From: Acetatifactor muris
GTDB lineage: Bacteria > Bacillota > Clostridia > Lachnospirales > Lachnospiraceae
Length of the DNA stretch: 64,000 nt
Assembly (NCBI GenBank): GCA_023664365.1
Contig: JAMPFR010000002.1
Coordinates: 1 to 64,000 of the forward strand
Direction of reading: 5' to 3'
Made by a program: the position numbers and the translations under genes. This document shows positions 54,477-64,000 of this stretch, in pieces (position 1 is the stretch's first letter; every line of letters begins with the position of its first letter). The notes under the pieces were generated by a model that saw nothing but the letters and a program-made list of their open reading frames with translations, was not told where the DNA came from and made no database searches.

Positions 54477-56039
54477 TTATATTCCACTGCCGGAGCCGGA
54501 TTGACTGCCATCTCCGGACTGACTGTCGGATTCGGATTGACTGTCGGATTCAGCCTGACTGCCGCCATCGGATGTACTGTCATTACCGCCCTTATCGTCG
54601 ACTCCGGACTCTTCATGTGCCTGACGGTTCGGATCGGATAAAGATTTTGCGGAAGGTATGAATTTTATACCCCGGCTGCGGCATATTTTTCGGATTTCAA
54701 TGGCGGCAATGACTGCCGCAAGAATCCCGCTGCAGGTATTGCTCACTACCATAACAATTCCCACGCTGACATTTCCAAGTGTTGTAAACTGCTGCAATGC
54801 CCACAGTACCGGAATGCGGAACACAAACACCCTGCAGAAGTTCATAAACAGGGTGATTTTTGTTTTTCCGAAGCCATAGAGCATTCCCATAACAGCCGCA
54901 TTCACCCCCAGAGGGATGGCCCCTAAGGCCTCCAGACGGTATACCTCCGCTATCATTCCCGCAAACTCCGCATCTCCCTTGGAAAACAAAGCGGACAGAG
55001 GCCTTAAAAAGATCAGGGACAGGCTCATAAAGAGAAGTCCGCAGATTACATTGATAAGCAATGTCCATCTGAACGCGGACAGGGCCCGCTCCGGCTTTTC
55101 TGCGCCCAGATTCTGGCTGATGATGGCGGAACCGCCCTCCTGAAACCCGTTCTGGGGCATGGTGGTAATCCCGCCGATATTGTTGGAGATCCCCAGCGCG
55201 CCTACGGTGAGGGAGCCATAGACGGTGCTCATGGAATTGACTACCACTTTTCCCATGGCAAATGCGGCCTTTTCCACAATCACGGGAACGGACAGTTTTA
55301 CCATGGGCTTTACCACCTCCCCCTTGAAATCAATGGCCCGCAGGGAAAAACCAAATACATTTTCCCCCTGATTTAAGTTGATGACAGCCGCCGCCAGCAT
55401 CACTAGCTGGGACAGAATCGTTGCAATGGCTATCATGGTGACGTTCCCTTGCAGACCGTATACAAACCAGGCCGTCAGACTGAGTTTCACCGCAATCACC
55501 AGCATATTCAGATACAGAATGCGGCGGGAATTCCCCCTGACCCGCTCTATGGCGATATATACACTGTTGAAAAAGGTGATTACCATAGCCACCAGCTCCA
55601 GCACAAAGTAAGTGCTCCCCTCTGCAATAAACTCCTCCGGCGTATTCATAATCCGCAGAAACTGCGGGGTAAAGGGGCCCAACAGCAGCAAAATTCCGCC
55701 TCCCAGTATGGCGCACATGGAAAACAGGGTGCTGACCCTGCGCTTTACCAGTTCAAGCTTTCCCGCCCCGTATGCCTCGCTGATTTTAATGCTGGATCCC
55801 ACTGCCAGGCCGCCTCCCAGCGCGGACAGCATCAGATTAATCTGTGACAGATAGGCCACGGCGGAGACCGTGGAATTGCCGATATGGGACGCCATCAGCG
55901 TATCCAGAATTTTAAAAAGCTGATTCAGACTCTGATACAGCGCCAGCGGCAGGCCAAGCTGCAGTACCACCTTTCCCATATGGCCGTTTTGGGCAAACTC
56001 CCTGAATTTCTCATCTTTCTTTGACAAAAATGCCGACAT
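54477..56039 (-). CDS. MATE family efflux transporter
   Basis: A 520-residue MATE multidrug/toxic compound exporter with 12 predicted helices. The family start is FREFAQNGHMGKVVLQLGLPLALYQSLNQLFKILDTLMASHIG, and a halfway repeat is seen around GGITTMPQNGFQEGGSAIISQNLG. It would use a cation gradient. The last 50 residues are a Ser/Asp/Gly/Gln-rich tail that is not part of the family fold. The start at 56039 follows GGGAGAG. It lies between two LexA-controlled genes. Confidence 0.9.
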   Translation of the reverse strand: MSAFLSKKDEKFREFAQNGHMGKVVLQLGLPLALYQSLNQLFKILDTLMASHIGNSTVSAVAYLSQINLMLSALGGGLAVGSSIKISEAYGAGKLELVKRRVSTLFSMCAILGGGILLLLGPFTPQFLRIMNTPEEFIAEGSTYFVLELVAMVITFFNSVYIAIERVRGNSRRILYLNMLVIAVKLSLTAWFVYGLQGNVTMIAIATILSQLVMLAAAVINLNQGENVFGFSLRAIDFKGEVVKPMVKLSVPVIVEKAAFAMGKVVVNSMSTVYGSLTVGALGISNNIGGITTMPQNGFQEGGSAIISQNLGAEKPERALSAFRWTLLINVICGLLFMSLSLIFLRPLSALFSKGDAEFAGMIAEVYRLEALGAIPLGVNAAVMGMLYGFGKTKITLFMNFCRVFVFRIPVLWALQQFTTLGNVSVGIVMVVSNTCSGILAAVIAAIEIRKICRSRGIKFIPSAKSLSDPNRQAHEESGVDDKGGNDSTSDGGSQAESDSQSESDSQSGDGSQSGSGSGI

Positions 56040-56192
56040 GACTATCTCTCCCATATATTATAACGACTGATTTCCTGACTGCATACATTCTAATAATATA
56101 ACAAAATTTTCAGAAAAGCCAGAGGAATATCTCCCGGGGAATTTCGCTTTTCCGGCCATGCCCGGTCGTCAGAAGACCAATAAAGGTTACTT

Positions 56193-56245
56193 CGAACATA
56201 TTTTTGGAATATATGTTTGCTTTTTGTGTTTTACTATGGTATGAT
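56193..56245 (+). promoter_or_regulatory. lexA promoter with two abutting LexA boxes
   Basis: CGAACATATTTTTG (56193-56206) and GGAATATATGTTTG (56206-56219) are LexA-like boxes sharing one base. The -35 TTGCTT (56217-56222) overlaps the second, and the -10 TATGAT (56240-56245) lies 17 bases further. This fits autoregulation of lexA. Confidence 0.75.
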
Positions 56246-56291
56246 TATTATATAAATTAAAAACAAGCGGCTTCGAGGAGGTATACTGCCA

Positions 56292-56909
56292 ATGGGATTT
56301 GGAAAAATAACTGCAAAGCAACAGGAAATTCTTAATTATATCAAAGAGGAAATACTGAAAAGGGGATACCCGCCTACGGTACGGGAAATTTGTGAAACGG
56401 TGAATCTGAAATCCACCTCCTCCGTCCATTCCCATCTGGAAACCCTGGAAAAAAACGGATATATCCGCCGGGATCCCACCAAGCCCAGAGCCATTGAAAT
56501 ATGTGACGACAGTTTTCAGATGGTGCGCACGGAGATGGTCAGCATTCCGGTTATCGGAAATGTGGCCGCCGGCCAGCCCATCCTTGCCGAAGAAAACATT
56601 CAGGAATATTTTCCCGTTCCCGCCGATGTGGTACCCAGAGGAGAATCCTTTATTCTCAATGTGCGGGGTGAATCCATGGTAAATGCAGGTATTTTCAGCG
56701 GCGACAGAGTTTTTGTAAATTCCTGCAGCACGGCGGACAACGGAGATATTGTGGTGGCGCTGATTGATGATTCCGCCACGGTTAAAACCTTTTACAAAGA
56801 AGACGGCCATATACGCCTGCAGCCTGAAAACGACGCCATGGAGCCCATCATTGTGGACGACTGCCGGATCCTGGGCAAGGTTTACGGCGTACTCCGCTTC
56901 TTCCGCTGA
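56292..56909 (+). CDS. lexA: SOS repressor LexA
   Basis: A 205-residue LexA. The N-terminal winged helix ([30 protein letters not shown]) precedes the Ala-Gly autocleavage site in NVAAGQPI. The catalytic Ser is in GESMVNAG and the Lys in [12 protein letters not shown]. RecA-stimulated self-cleavage lifts repression. GAGGAGGT lies 8 bases before the ATG. It is controlled by its own boxes at 56193-56219 and probably controls the LysM gene at 53945. Confidence 0.97.
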   Translation: MGFGKITAKQQEILNYIKEEILKRGYPPTVREICETVNLKSTSSVHSHLETLEKNGYIRRDPTKPRAIEICDDSFQMVRTEMVSIPVIGNVAAGQPILAEENIQEYFPVPADVVPRGESFILNVRGESMVNAGIFSGDRVFVNSCSTADNGDIVVALIDDSATVKTFYKEDGHIRLQPENDAMEPIIVDDCRILGKVYGVLRFFR

Positions 56910-57079
56910 CAGCAGGAATGATTTCCCATATGGATCCTGAACGAACCGATTTCTTTATAGGAACGGGTCTGCGTGGAAAATACCGCAGGCAGAAATAAAA
57001 AACATAAATGAATAAAAAATAAGTAAGTGCAGAAACTATTACAGCCGGTTCCAGAAACCGTGCAGAATGTGAGGTAGCT

Positions 57080-57304
57080 ATGGGAAATAAATACTTGGAC
57101 GGCACTGCGCTTACCCTTGTTATCATCGGTGCACTGAACTGGTTGCTGATCGGTATCTTCCGCTTTGACCTGGTAGCCTTTATCTTCGGAAACATGACAT
57201 GGTTTTCAAGAATTGTCTACGGCATTGTCGGGCTCTGCGGGCTTTATCTCATCAGCTTCTATATGCACCTGGGCAGCCGGAACAGCCGGAATGAGAATGT
57301 CTGA
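57080..57304 (+). CDS. DUF378 domain membrane protein
   Basis: A 74-residue protein with two transmembrane helices (LVIIGALNWLLIGIF and VYGIVGLCGLYLISFY), the DUF378 pattern. The function is unknown; GALNWLLIG is the family signature. GAGGT precedes the ATG, and a terminator follows at 57311-57354. Confidence 0.9.
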   Translation: MGNKYLDGTALTLVIIGALNWLLIGIFRFDLVAFIFGNMTWFSRIVYGIVGLCGLYLISFYMHLGSRNSRNENV

Positions 57305-57310
57305 CAAACA

Positions 57311-57354
57311 AAAAAGCAGGGAGTTTCAACATATTGTTGAAGCTCTCTGCTTTT
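57311..57354 (+). terminator. Terminator after the DUF378 gene
   Basis: AAAAAGCAGGGAGTTTCAAC (57311-57330) pairs imperfectly with TTGTTGAAGCTCTCTGCTTT (57334-57353), followed by TTGTCTTC. The stem is A-rich on the left and T-rich on the right, so it can also serve the convergent small lipoprotein gene at 57375. Confidence 0.8.
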
Positions 57355-57374
57355 GTCTTCTGCTGTACCCGACA

Positions 57375-57575
57375 TTACTTAAACAAATTTTCTAATTCCT
57401 TAAGATCCTTATAGCATTCCTGACAGTATGTAATCTCTTTCCCAAGGAAAGTCGTCGTATACTTCTTGCCGGTTTTTTCCTCACCGCAAAAATCGCAGGT
57501 GAACGGCTTGCCGCAAGCAGTCAAAGACATAACGGCAGCTGCCGTCAACAGTAAAGCCAAAATTTTTTTCTTCAT
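57375..57575 (-). CDS. Small lipoprotein with two CXXC pairs
   Basis: A 66-residue secreted protein. The signal ends in the lipobox LTAC (about residues 18-21), and the rest contains CDFC and CQEC pairs, likely a zinc ribbon tethered to the membrane. No family name is given. It is preceded by a ribosome binding site (GAGGGAGA) and is alone on the minus strand. Such a small exposed zinc knuckle is uncommon. Confidence 0.75.
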   Translation of the reverse strand: MKKKILALLLTAAAVMSLTACGKPFTCDFCGEEKTGKKYTTTFLGKEITYCQECYKDLKELENLFK

Positions 57576-57689
57576 TTTTTATCTCTCCCTCGTATGAAAA
57601 AATTTTGTGTAAATAATTTTAACATTCATTAATTATAACGTCTCCGGTACTTTTTGCAACCGAACTTTACAAAATGGGGAATTTTTTAT

Positions 57690-59075
57690 TCAAGGCATCT
57701 GATATTTAAAATAGCTCTCCAAATCAATTGTGATGGCCGGCCGGATGCCAAAGCCTTCCAGCCCCACGTTTGCCTTTTTCAGATTATTGCTTATTTCATC
57801 ATTCTCCAAGCCGTAACCGTTTTCCACCAGATAGGCTTTACTGGAATATCCCTCCACAGGAGTGCGCAGCCACCAGGCATATTCCTTTAAGCCGCATTCC
57901 GATACGGAGATCTCATACCACTGACTCATATCCTGCTCCAATGCAGCCTGAGTAGGCTCAGCGAGTTTGCTGATACCTGCCTGGTCAAACCAGGCAAGTT
58001 CCGCCTCCGACAGCAGGAACACTCTGTCCCGGGTGACAATCTCTCCCTCTTCCAGTGCATTTCCCGGCGTGTGACATTCTCTCTCCACCAGTATTTTTAT
58101 TTCCTCCGCAGAAAAATGATATAAGAAGCCGGGCTCATTCTGATACCCGTTGTGAAGCTCTGACATTGCGGAAGATACCGGCGCCTGCCCCTCATAGGAC
58201 ACAAGCTCCGTCTCTGCATTCAGCCATGTCCGGATATTGGACTTCCGCCAGCTGCTGTCTCCCCGCACATACGCCTGAAGCTCCATATCAAAATCCGCCT
58301 CCGACTCCATGCTTATGTAATCTCCGGTTTCATCATGGTTATACTTGCCGCTCTCCGCAGCATCAAAGGCTTTCATGGTAAGAATGTACCTGGAAACCAG
58401 CACGGCGGTCTGTCTGCCATCCTGTTCCTCCAGACGGAGCACCCGCCACTGAATGGGCTCGCTGTTGTAACTGCCAAAAACAAGCGTATCTCCCACCTGC
58501 ACAGGATAGCTTTCCGCCGCAGCCGGGGAACCAAAGGGTGGGACTCCTGCCGCCCCCAGGCAAAGACAGACCGTAATCACAGCGGCAGCAAATACCCCGC
58601 AGGCAACGCAGACACGTTTCGCTCTGCCTGTCTGTTTTGTTTTTGCCGGGACAGACCTTCTGCCCTCTTTCTCTTCCTCTTTTGCCTCTGTTTCCTGCTC
58701 CAACGCTATGACAGCCGTCAGAATTTGGGAAAAATCTCCCTTGTTTTCCTGGTTTATCCACTGATGGGTCATGAGAAAATATTCCAGCGATTTACTCAGT
58801 TCCACATCCTCCAGCTTGTAGACCAGCACGGGAATGCTTTTACTGACGGCCCGTTCCACCTCCCGCAGCACATGGGGAGAGGCGTTTGCCGCTCCGGACA
58901 TCAGCAGTACCATGGCCCGGGAAGCGTCAATACCGTTTACAATCTCTTCCGCGTATTCCCGTCCTGACCGTATATCTCTGGGGGCAATAAAGCATTTTAT
59001 CCTGTTCCGCTCCAGCAAATCACAAATCTCTGCCGCCGTCGCAGCGTCATTGGAGGAATGGGATATAAAAATCAT
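57690..59075 (-). CDS. TIR domain-transmembrane-DUF6273 protein
   Basis: A 461-residue protein. Residues 1-130 are a bacterial TIR domain (MIFISHSSNDA; CFIAPRDIRSG), with a candidate catalytic Glu in SPHVLREVERAV. Residues 152-176 are a transmembrane helix; the remaining 280 residues match DUF6273 (GDTLVFGSYNSEPIQWRVL; EYAWWLRTP; GIRPAITIDL), expected outside the cell. TIR domains often cut NAD+. The gene starts 16 bases after rsfS stops, in the same direction. A sensing or defence role is inferred. Confidence 0.88.
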   Translation of the reverse strand: MIFISHSSNDAATAAEICDLLERNRIKCFIAPRDIRSGREYAEEIVNGIDASRAMVLLMSGAANASPHVLREVERAVSKSIPVLVYKLEDVELSKSLEYFLMTHQWINQENKGDFSQILTAVIALEQETEAKEEEKEGRRSVPAKTKQTGRAKRVCVACGVFAAAVITVCLCLGAAGVPPFGSPAAAESYPVQVGDTLVFGSYNSEPIQWRVLRLEEQDGRQTAVLVSRYILTMKAFDAAESGKYNHDETGDYISMESEADFDMELQAYVRGDSSWRKSNIRTWLNAETELVSYEGQAPVSSAMSELHNGYQNEPGFLYHFSAEEIKILVERECHTPGNALEEGEIVTRDRVFLLSEAELAWFDQAGISKLAEPTQAALEQDMSQWYEISVSECGLKEYAWWLRTPVEGYSSKAYLVENGYGLENDEISNNLKKANVGLEGFGIRPAITIDLESYFKYQMP

Positions 59076-59091
59076 GGCAAATTCCTTTCTG

Positions 59092-59457
59092 TCACTTTTT
59101 CAGTTCGTCCGCATCTATCTGCTTTCCGTCCCGCCAGATACGTTCCAGGTCATACAGAAGCCGATTTTCCCTGTCAAAAATATGGATAATCACATCGCCG
59201 AAATCCATCAGAATCCAGTTTGCCGTATCATAGCCTTCAATCTGTCTGACCGGGTTTCCGGCTCTTCCCAGCTTCTCCTCCACATTATCACAGAGCGCCT
59301 GAATCTGACTGCGGTTATTTCCTCCTGCAATTATAAAATAATCCGCTATCACGGAGACCTCACTGATGTCAATGACATGGATGTCTTCCGCCTTCTTATC
59401 TTCCAATGCCTCAATGGCAAGTCCTGCCATTTTCATTGACTTCTCTTTTTCCATCAT
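59092..59457 (-). CDS. rsfS: Ribosomal silencing factor RsfS
   Basis: A 121-residue RsfS (YqeL/Iojap). Typical residues are AIEALEDKKAEDIHVIDISEVSVIADYFIIA and the late GYDTANWILMDFGDVIIHIFDRENR. It binds L14 and blocks subunit joining under poor nutrition. The start at 59457 is chosen from three nearby in-frame ATGs using AAAGGT spacing. Confidence 0.95.
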   Translation of the reverse strand: MMEKEKSMKMAGLAIEALEDKKAEDIHVIDISEVSVIADYFIIAGGNNRSQIQALCDNVEEKLGRAGNPVRQIEGYDTANWILMDFGDVIIHIFDRENRLLYDLERIWRDGKQIDADELKK

Positions 59458-59567
59458 TATCATACCTTTCTGTATCTTATATCCGGGGCTTGCAGTCAAG
59501 CCTCGGTCATTGCTGCCAATCATTTATGCGGCCATACCTTCTGCGCGGCACGAATGCATCACTGCCA

Positions 59568-60152
59568 TCATCGGAGGTTTTCCTGATAATAACGGCAGGC
59601 TGTCTCCGTCATAGGGTCAATCTCGCCGCCGGATTTTTTGAGATGCTCCAGGGTGTCCTCCAGAATCCGCAGCACCGCCCTGTCCAGGTCTTCAAAGGCA
59701 AGCCGCCTGATTTCCGGCAGATTTGGGGCGTGTCTTCTGCCCGGTTCAATATAATCCGCCACAAAGACAATTTTTTCCAGAAGCCCCATGTCTTCCCGCC
59801 CGGTTGTGTGATAACGAATGGCGTTTATAATCTCCGGCCTGTTCCGAATTTCATATTTTTCTTCCGCCAGATACGCGCCTGCTTTTGCATGCAGCAAAAA
59901 GGGGTTCCGCCGTTCCACCTCGGACACGGGTATGTCATGCTTTTCACAAATCTGCAGCCGTCTCTCGTCCGACAGACACTTGGCGCAGTCATGCAGCACC
60001 CCTGCTATCTGTGCGTCCGTGACGGAGCCGCCGTACCGCATGGCAAGAGCGGCTGCGGTAAACTCCACTCCCAGCGTATGTGCAAAACGTTTGGCATCCT
60101 GGGCCTTTTTCATCTTTTTTTCAAGCTTCCTTAAAAGTTTTGCGTTTTCCAT
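59568..60152 (-). CDS. yqeK: HD domain protein YqeK (Ap4A hydrolase type)
   Basis: A 194-residue HD phosphohydrolase. HD motif residues are RFAHTLGVE, VLHDCAKCLS and AIRYHTTG, VFVADYIEPGR. YqeK hydrolyses diadenosine tetraphosphate symmetrically. It overlaps yhbY by 32 bases. In other Firmicutes nadD stands between yhbY and yqeK; here it is missing. Confidence 0.93.
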   Translation of the reverse strand: MENAKLLRKLEKKMKKAQDAKRFAHTLGVEFTAAALAMRYGGSVTDAQIAGVLHDCAKCLSDERRLQICEKHDIPVSEVERRNPFLLHAKAGAYLAEEKYEIRNRPEIINAIRYHTTGREDMGLLEKIVFVADYIEPGRRHAPNLPEIRRLAFEDLDRAVLRILEDTLEHLKKSGGEIDPMTETACRYYQENLR

Positions 60153-60420
60153 GCTTGTCCTTATCCGGTTTATAAAGAATTATTTTTTTACCTATAACCT
60201 GCACTACCTGAGAATGAGTTCGTTCTGCGATAACCCCGGCGATCTCTCCCGGGTCATCCATACAGTTTTTGAGAACTCCGATTTTAATTAATTCATTGTT
60301 ATGAAAGGCTTCTCCTATCGCTTCCGTCAGTTCCGGCGTCAGGCTGGATTTCCCCACCTGGAAAATCGGATTCAGGTCATTTGCAAGACTCTTCAGATAT
60401 GCCCTCTGTTTACTTGTCAT
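60121..60420 (-). CDS. yhbY: YhbY family RNA-binding protein
   Basis: A 99-residue CRS1-YhbY protein (MTSKQRAYLKSLANDLNPIFQVGKSSL; GVLKNCMDD), linked to 50S assembly. The start at 60420 follows AAGGAG. Its 3' end overlaps the start of yqeK. Confidence 0.95.
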   Translation of the reverse strand: MTSKQRAYLKSLANDLNPIFQVGKSSLTPELTEAIGEAFHNNELIKIGVLKNCMDDPGEIAGVIAERTHSQVVQVIGKKIILYKPDKDKHGKRKTFKEA

Positions 60421-60430
60421 GGTATGCTCC

Positions 60431-62186
<1,756 letters not shown>

Positions 62187-62189
62187 GGT

Positions 62190-62522
62190 CTACACCTCCT
62201 TGAATTTTATCTGCAAATACCTGTCACCGTATTCCCTGCTTATATTTTCCAGGGAAAACACCATTGCGTCCATCAGAAATGAGGACTTTTCCTGCAAAGT
62301 ACTCTCAAAGTCACACCTGAGAAAGCCTGTTGCTTCATCCTGAACCGTCTTCAGCTTTTCTCCCGCCAGTTCCTCCAGCGAATTGACCGTTCCGATAGTC
62401 AGGGCTGATATTGCGGCACACAATATATCCGGCCTGCCCTTTTTGGCGTACTCTGCATGTCCCATACAGTAAAAGCCTCTGTAGGAACCTTTCTGGTCTT
62501 TACAAATCACTACAGTTGTCAT
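62190..62522 (-). CDS. prp: Ribosomal-processing cysteine protease Prp
   Basis: A 110-residue Prp. The catalytic His and Cys are in GHAEYAKKGRPDILCAAIS (His about 22, Cys about 35), the family spacing. It removes the L27 extension. Start and rplU stop share one base (TAATG), so translation is coupled. The order rplU-prp-rpmA is standard. Confidence 0.93.
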   Translation of the reverse strand: MTTVVICKDQKGSYRGFYCMGHAEYAKKGRPDILCAAISALTIGTVNSLEELAGEKLKTVQDEATGFLRCDFESTLQEKSSFLMDAMVFSLENISREYGDRYLQIKFKEV

Positions 62523-62827
62523 TACGCGTTAATCTTATCAATCTTAACCTGTGTGTATGCCTGCCTGTGACCGTTCTTCTTGTGGTATCCGGTTTTTCTC
62601 TTGTACTTGTATACAATAACCTTCTTACCTTTTCCCTGCTCCATAACGGTAGCGGATACGGATGCTTTTGCAACATCCTCGCCCACCTTGAGGGTTCCGT
62701 CACTTACTGCGATAACCTGGTCAAAGGAAACAGTATTTCCGGGTTCCACATCCAGCTTCTCAACCTTGATGATATCGCCCTCAGAAACCTTGTACTGCTT
62801 TCCGCCTGTTGCAATAATTGCGTACAT
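62522..62827 (-). CDS. rplU: 50S ribosomal protein L21
   Basis: A 101-residue L21 (MYAIIATGGKQYKVSEGD; GYHKKNGHRQAYTQVKI). AGGAGGTG lies 8 bases before the ATG at 62827. Its leader and promoter are described separately. Confidence 0.97.
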   Translation of the reverse strand: MYAIIATGGKQYKVSEGDIIKVEKLDVEPGNTVSFDQVIAVSDGTLKVGEDVAKASVSATVMEQGKGKKVIVYKYKRKTGYHKKNGHRQAYTQVKIDKINA

Positions 62828-62988
62828 AATAAGGCACCTCCTATTCATGACTGCATAGATTCATCAAATCTCTGCCCGTCTTACTCGCTGGCTTTGGTGG
62901 CAGAGGACTGAAAACATTCTTCTCTGCACTTATACCGAGCCATGCGGCATACTAGTGTATGATAGCATAAGGCGCCTTATAAAGTCAA
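62828..62988 (-). promoter_or_regulatory. rplU promoter and L21 leader region
   Basis: On the minus strand TTGACT (62988-62983), an 18-base spacer and TATCAT (62964-62959) form a promoter. The spacer contains the exact palindrome ATAAGGCGCCTTAT (62967-62980). About 125 bases of leader follow before the start codon; this is where the L21 leader, an autoregulatory RNA, is known in Firmicutes, but I have not folded it. Confidence 0.6.
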
Positions 62989-63016
62989 CTGTTTTTTTGA
63001 ATTTAGAACAAATAAT

Positions 63017-63643
63017 TCAACTGTTTTTCTTCTCAAAATCTTCAATATACTGCACGATGAGCCTGACGGTGCCTTCCACGCCCAACACGCTGCTGTTGAT
63101 GCAAAGGTCGTAGCTGTCGGCACGGCCCCATTTCTTGGAGGAATAATAATTGTAATAGCTCTGGCGCTGCTTATCCTTCTTCACAATCATATCCTTCGCC
63201 TTTGATTCGGAGAGACTGTACCGCTCCATAATACGTTTTATTTTCGTATCGTCGTCGCCGTAAATAAACAGCCTTACCACGTTCTTATATTCCGCCAGGG
63301 CATAATCCGCACAGCGGCCTACAATGACGCAGGGCCCCTCGTCCGCTATCTTTTTGATGGTGTCAAACTGTGCCAGGAAAACCTTATGGCTGATGGGCAT
63401 ATCCACAAAGGAAGACGCGTTATAGCCAAAGGAATAGGTATCCATCACCAGGTTATACAGGAAAGAATTTGTAGGGCGCTCGTCATGATTCTGAATCATT
63501 TCCTCACAGAAGCCGCTTTCCTTGGCTGCCCTGCTCAAAAGCTCCTTGTCATAACACTTGATGCCAAAATACTCCGCCACTTTCTCGCCTATCTCACGGC
63601 CTGCAGAACCAAACTGTCTTCCGATTGTAATAACTGTATTCAT
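63017..63643 (-). CDS. Cytidylate kinase-like family protein
   Basis: A 208-residue P-loop kinase-like protein: ITIGRQFGSAGREIGEKVAEYFGIKCYDKELL and the later RMIVGRCADYAL-like region (CVIVGRCADYALAEY). The family resembles cytidylate kinase, but its substrate is unproven. It is transcribed toward rplU, 28 bases before the rplU promoter region, and is probably an independent unit. Confidence 0.88.
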   Translation of the reverse strand: MNTVITIGRQFGSAGREIGEKVAEYFGIKCYDKELLSRAAKESGFCEEMIQNHDERPTNSFLYNLVMDTYSFGYNASSFVDMPISHKVFLAQFDTIKKIADEGPCVIVGRCADYALAEYKNVVRLFIYGDDDTKIKRIMERYSLSESKAKDMIVKKDKQRQSYYNYYSSKKWGRADSYDLCINSSVLGVEGTVRLIVQYIEDFEKKNS

Positions 63644-64000
63644 TCGCCTACCTCTTTTCCGCCTATAGTCTGAAAGAAAACACTTTGTTTTCAGCTGTTT
63701 TAATTATACACCAAATTGTATTTTTGCACAAGACAGGGGCACAAAATTCCGAAAAAACAGACAACTCGTAACTATTCAACTTGGCAAACGTGACGGCGGC
63801 AGCTGACAGTCATTCTCATACAGACCCGCTTTCGCTTGAAGGCGCGACGTAGCGGTGCATAGGCAGGCACAACACGCCTGCCAAGCACCGACGTCTTGCA
63901 CAGTCTGTATGAGAACGCCTGCCATCTACCGCCTGTAACAGAGCGGAGACTGATTACTTTTCCTGCCGAAGTGTTTGCTCTGTGAAAAGCATATGAAGGA
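63644..64000. other. Gene-free end of the window
   Basis: No coding frame is supported in these 357 bases. The first 75 bases are A/T-rich upstream sequence of the kinase-like gene. The middle holds the nested inverted repeat at 63813-63915, with its flanks (GGCGGCAGCTGACAG and CTGCCATCTACCGCC) also partly complementary. Confidence 0.6.
63813..63915. other. 103-base nested stem-loop element
   Basis: Outer arms TTCTCATACAGAC (63813-63825) and GTCTGTATGAGAA (63903-63915) match exactly. Inside are a small hairpin (63830-63843, GCTTTC/GAAGGC with one G-U pair) and a long one (63846-63895) with three stacked stems: GACGT/ACGTC, CGGTGC/GCACCG and GGCAGGC/GCCTGCC, around the loop ACAACAC. The geometry is like a three-way junction RNA or a mobile-element end. 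Confidence 0.75.

Overview
The window reads as chromosomal DNA of an endospore-forming Clostridia, most likely Lachnospiraceae. The basis is gene content and order: GerW, YlbJ and DUF2953 sporulation-type genes, a HisZ/short-HisG histidine operon, L27 with the cleavable Firmicutes N-terminus next to its protease Prp, RecU, LexA boxes of Gram-positive type, and many family-typical hypothetical genes. Nothing looks like a prophage or plasmid, and I saw no rRNA, tRNA or CRISPR array. About 58 protein genes are supported.

Layout. 0-4.4 kb: NUDIX, HD-GYP, then a DUF2953-GerW pair and two small or unusual proteins. 4.4-12.5 kb: rpmB diverging from asp23-fakA(YloV)-recG (the yloU-yloV order), an AAA-ATPase/PD-(D/E)XK protein, a DegV (FakB-like) gene and an AT-rich NUDIX gene. 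12.7-17 kb: topoisomerase IV (parE-parC). 17-26 kb: rsmD-coaD-coiled coil-amidase with ylbJ convergent, an RsuA-HAD fusion, SDR, RluA and RecU. 26-32.1 kb: one promoter, a small secreted protein, an attenuator-like hairpin, two duplicated lipoproteins, an ABC ATPase and a 693-residue permease; this is the best candidate for an undescribed system. 32.1-37.5 kb: his operon (hisZ-G-D-B and a degenerate HisF-like/HisI/HisE fusion). 37.5-42.8 kb: a HelD-type helicase fused to a GH31 N-terminal-like domain, and a DUF1266 lipoprotein. 42.9-47.5 kb: radical SAM-DUF2344-rng-NUDIX. 47.5-54 kb: a 72-bp repeat array, flotillin, dtd, AI-2E transporter, rubrerythrin, PP-loop ATPase and tyrosine recombinase. 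54-57 kb: an SOS module (LysM protein, MATE, lexA). 57-63.7 kb: a TIR-TM-DUF6273 protein downstream of rplU-prp-rpmA-obgE-yhbY-yqeK-rsfS, all on the minus strand. The last 350 bases hold an elaborate nested inverted repeat.

How parts fit together. The rng cluster (plus) and the rplU-obgE-rsfS cluster (minus) are halves of one operon that is normally contiguous in Clostridia, so the 47.5-63 kb segment looks inverted; the 72-bp repeat array lies at one presumed breakpoint. LexA boxes in front of lexA and over a consensus promoter of the LysM gene make a compact SOS circuit for cell-division arrest. FakA-like and DegV proteins could form a fatty-acid kinase pair. Calls rest on motif reading alone; starts were chosen from Shine-Dalgarno spacing and are given where they differ from the longest frame.
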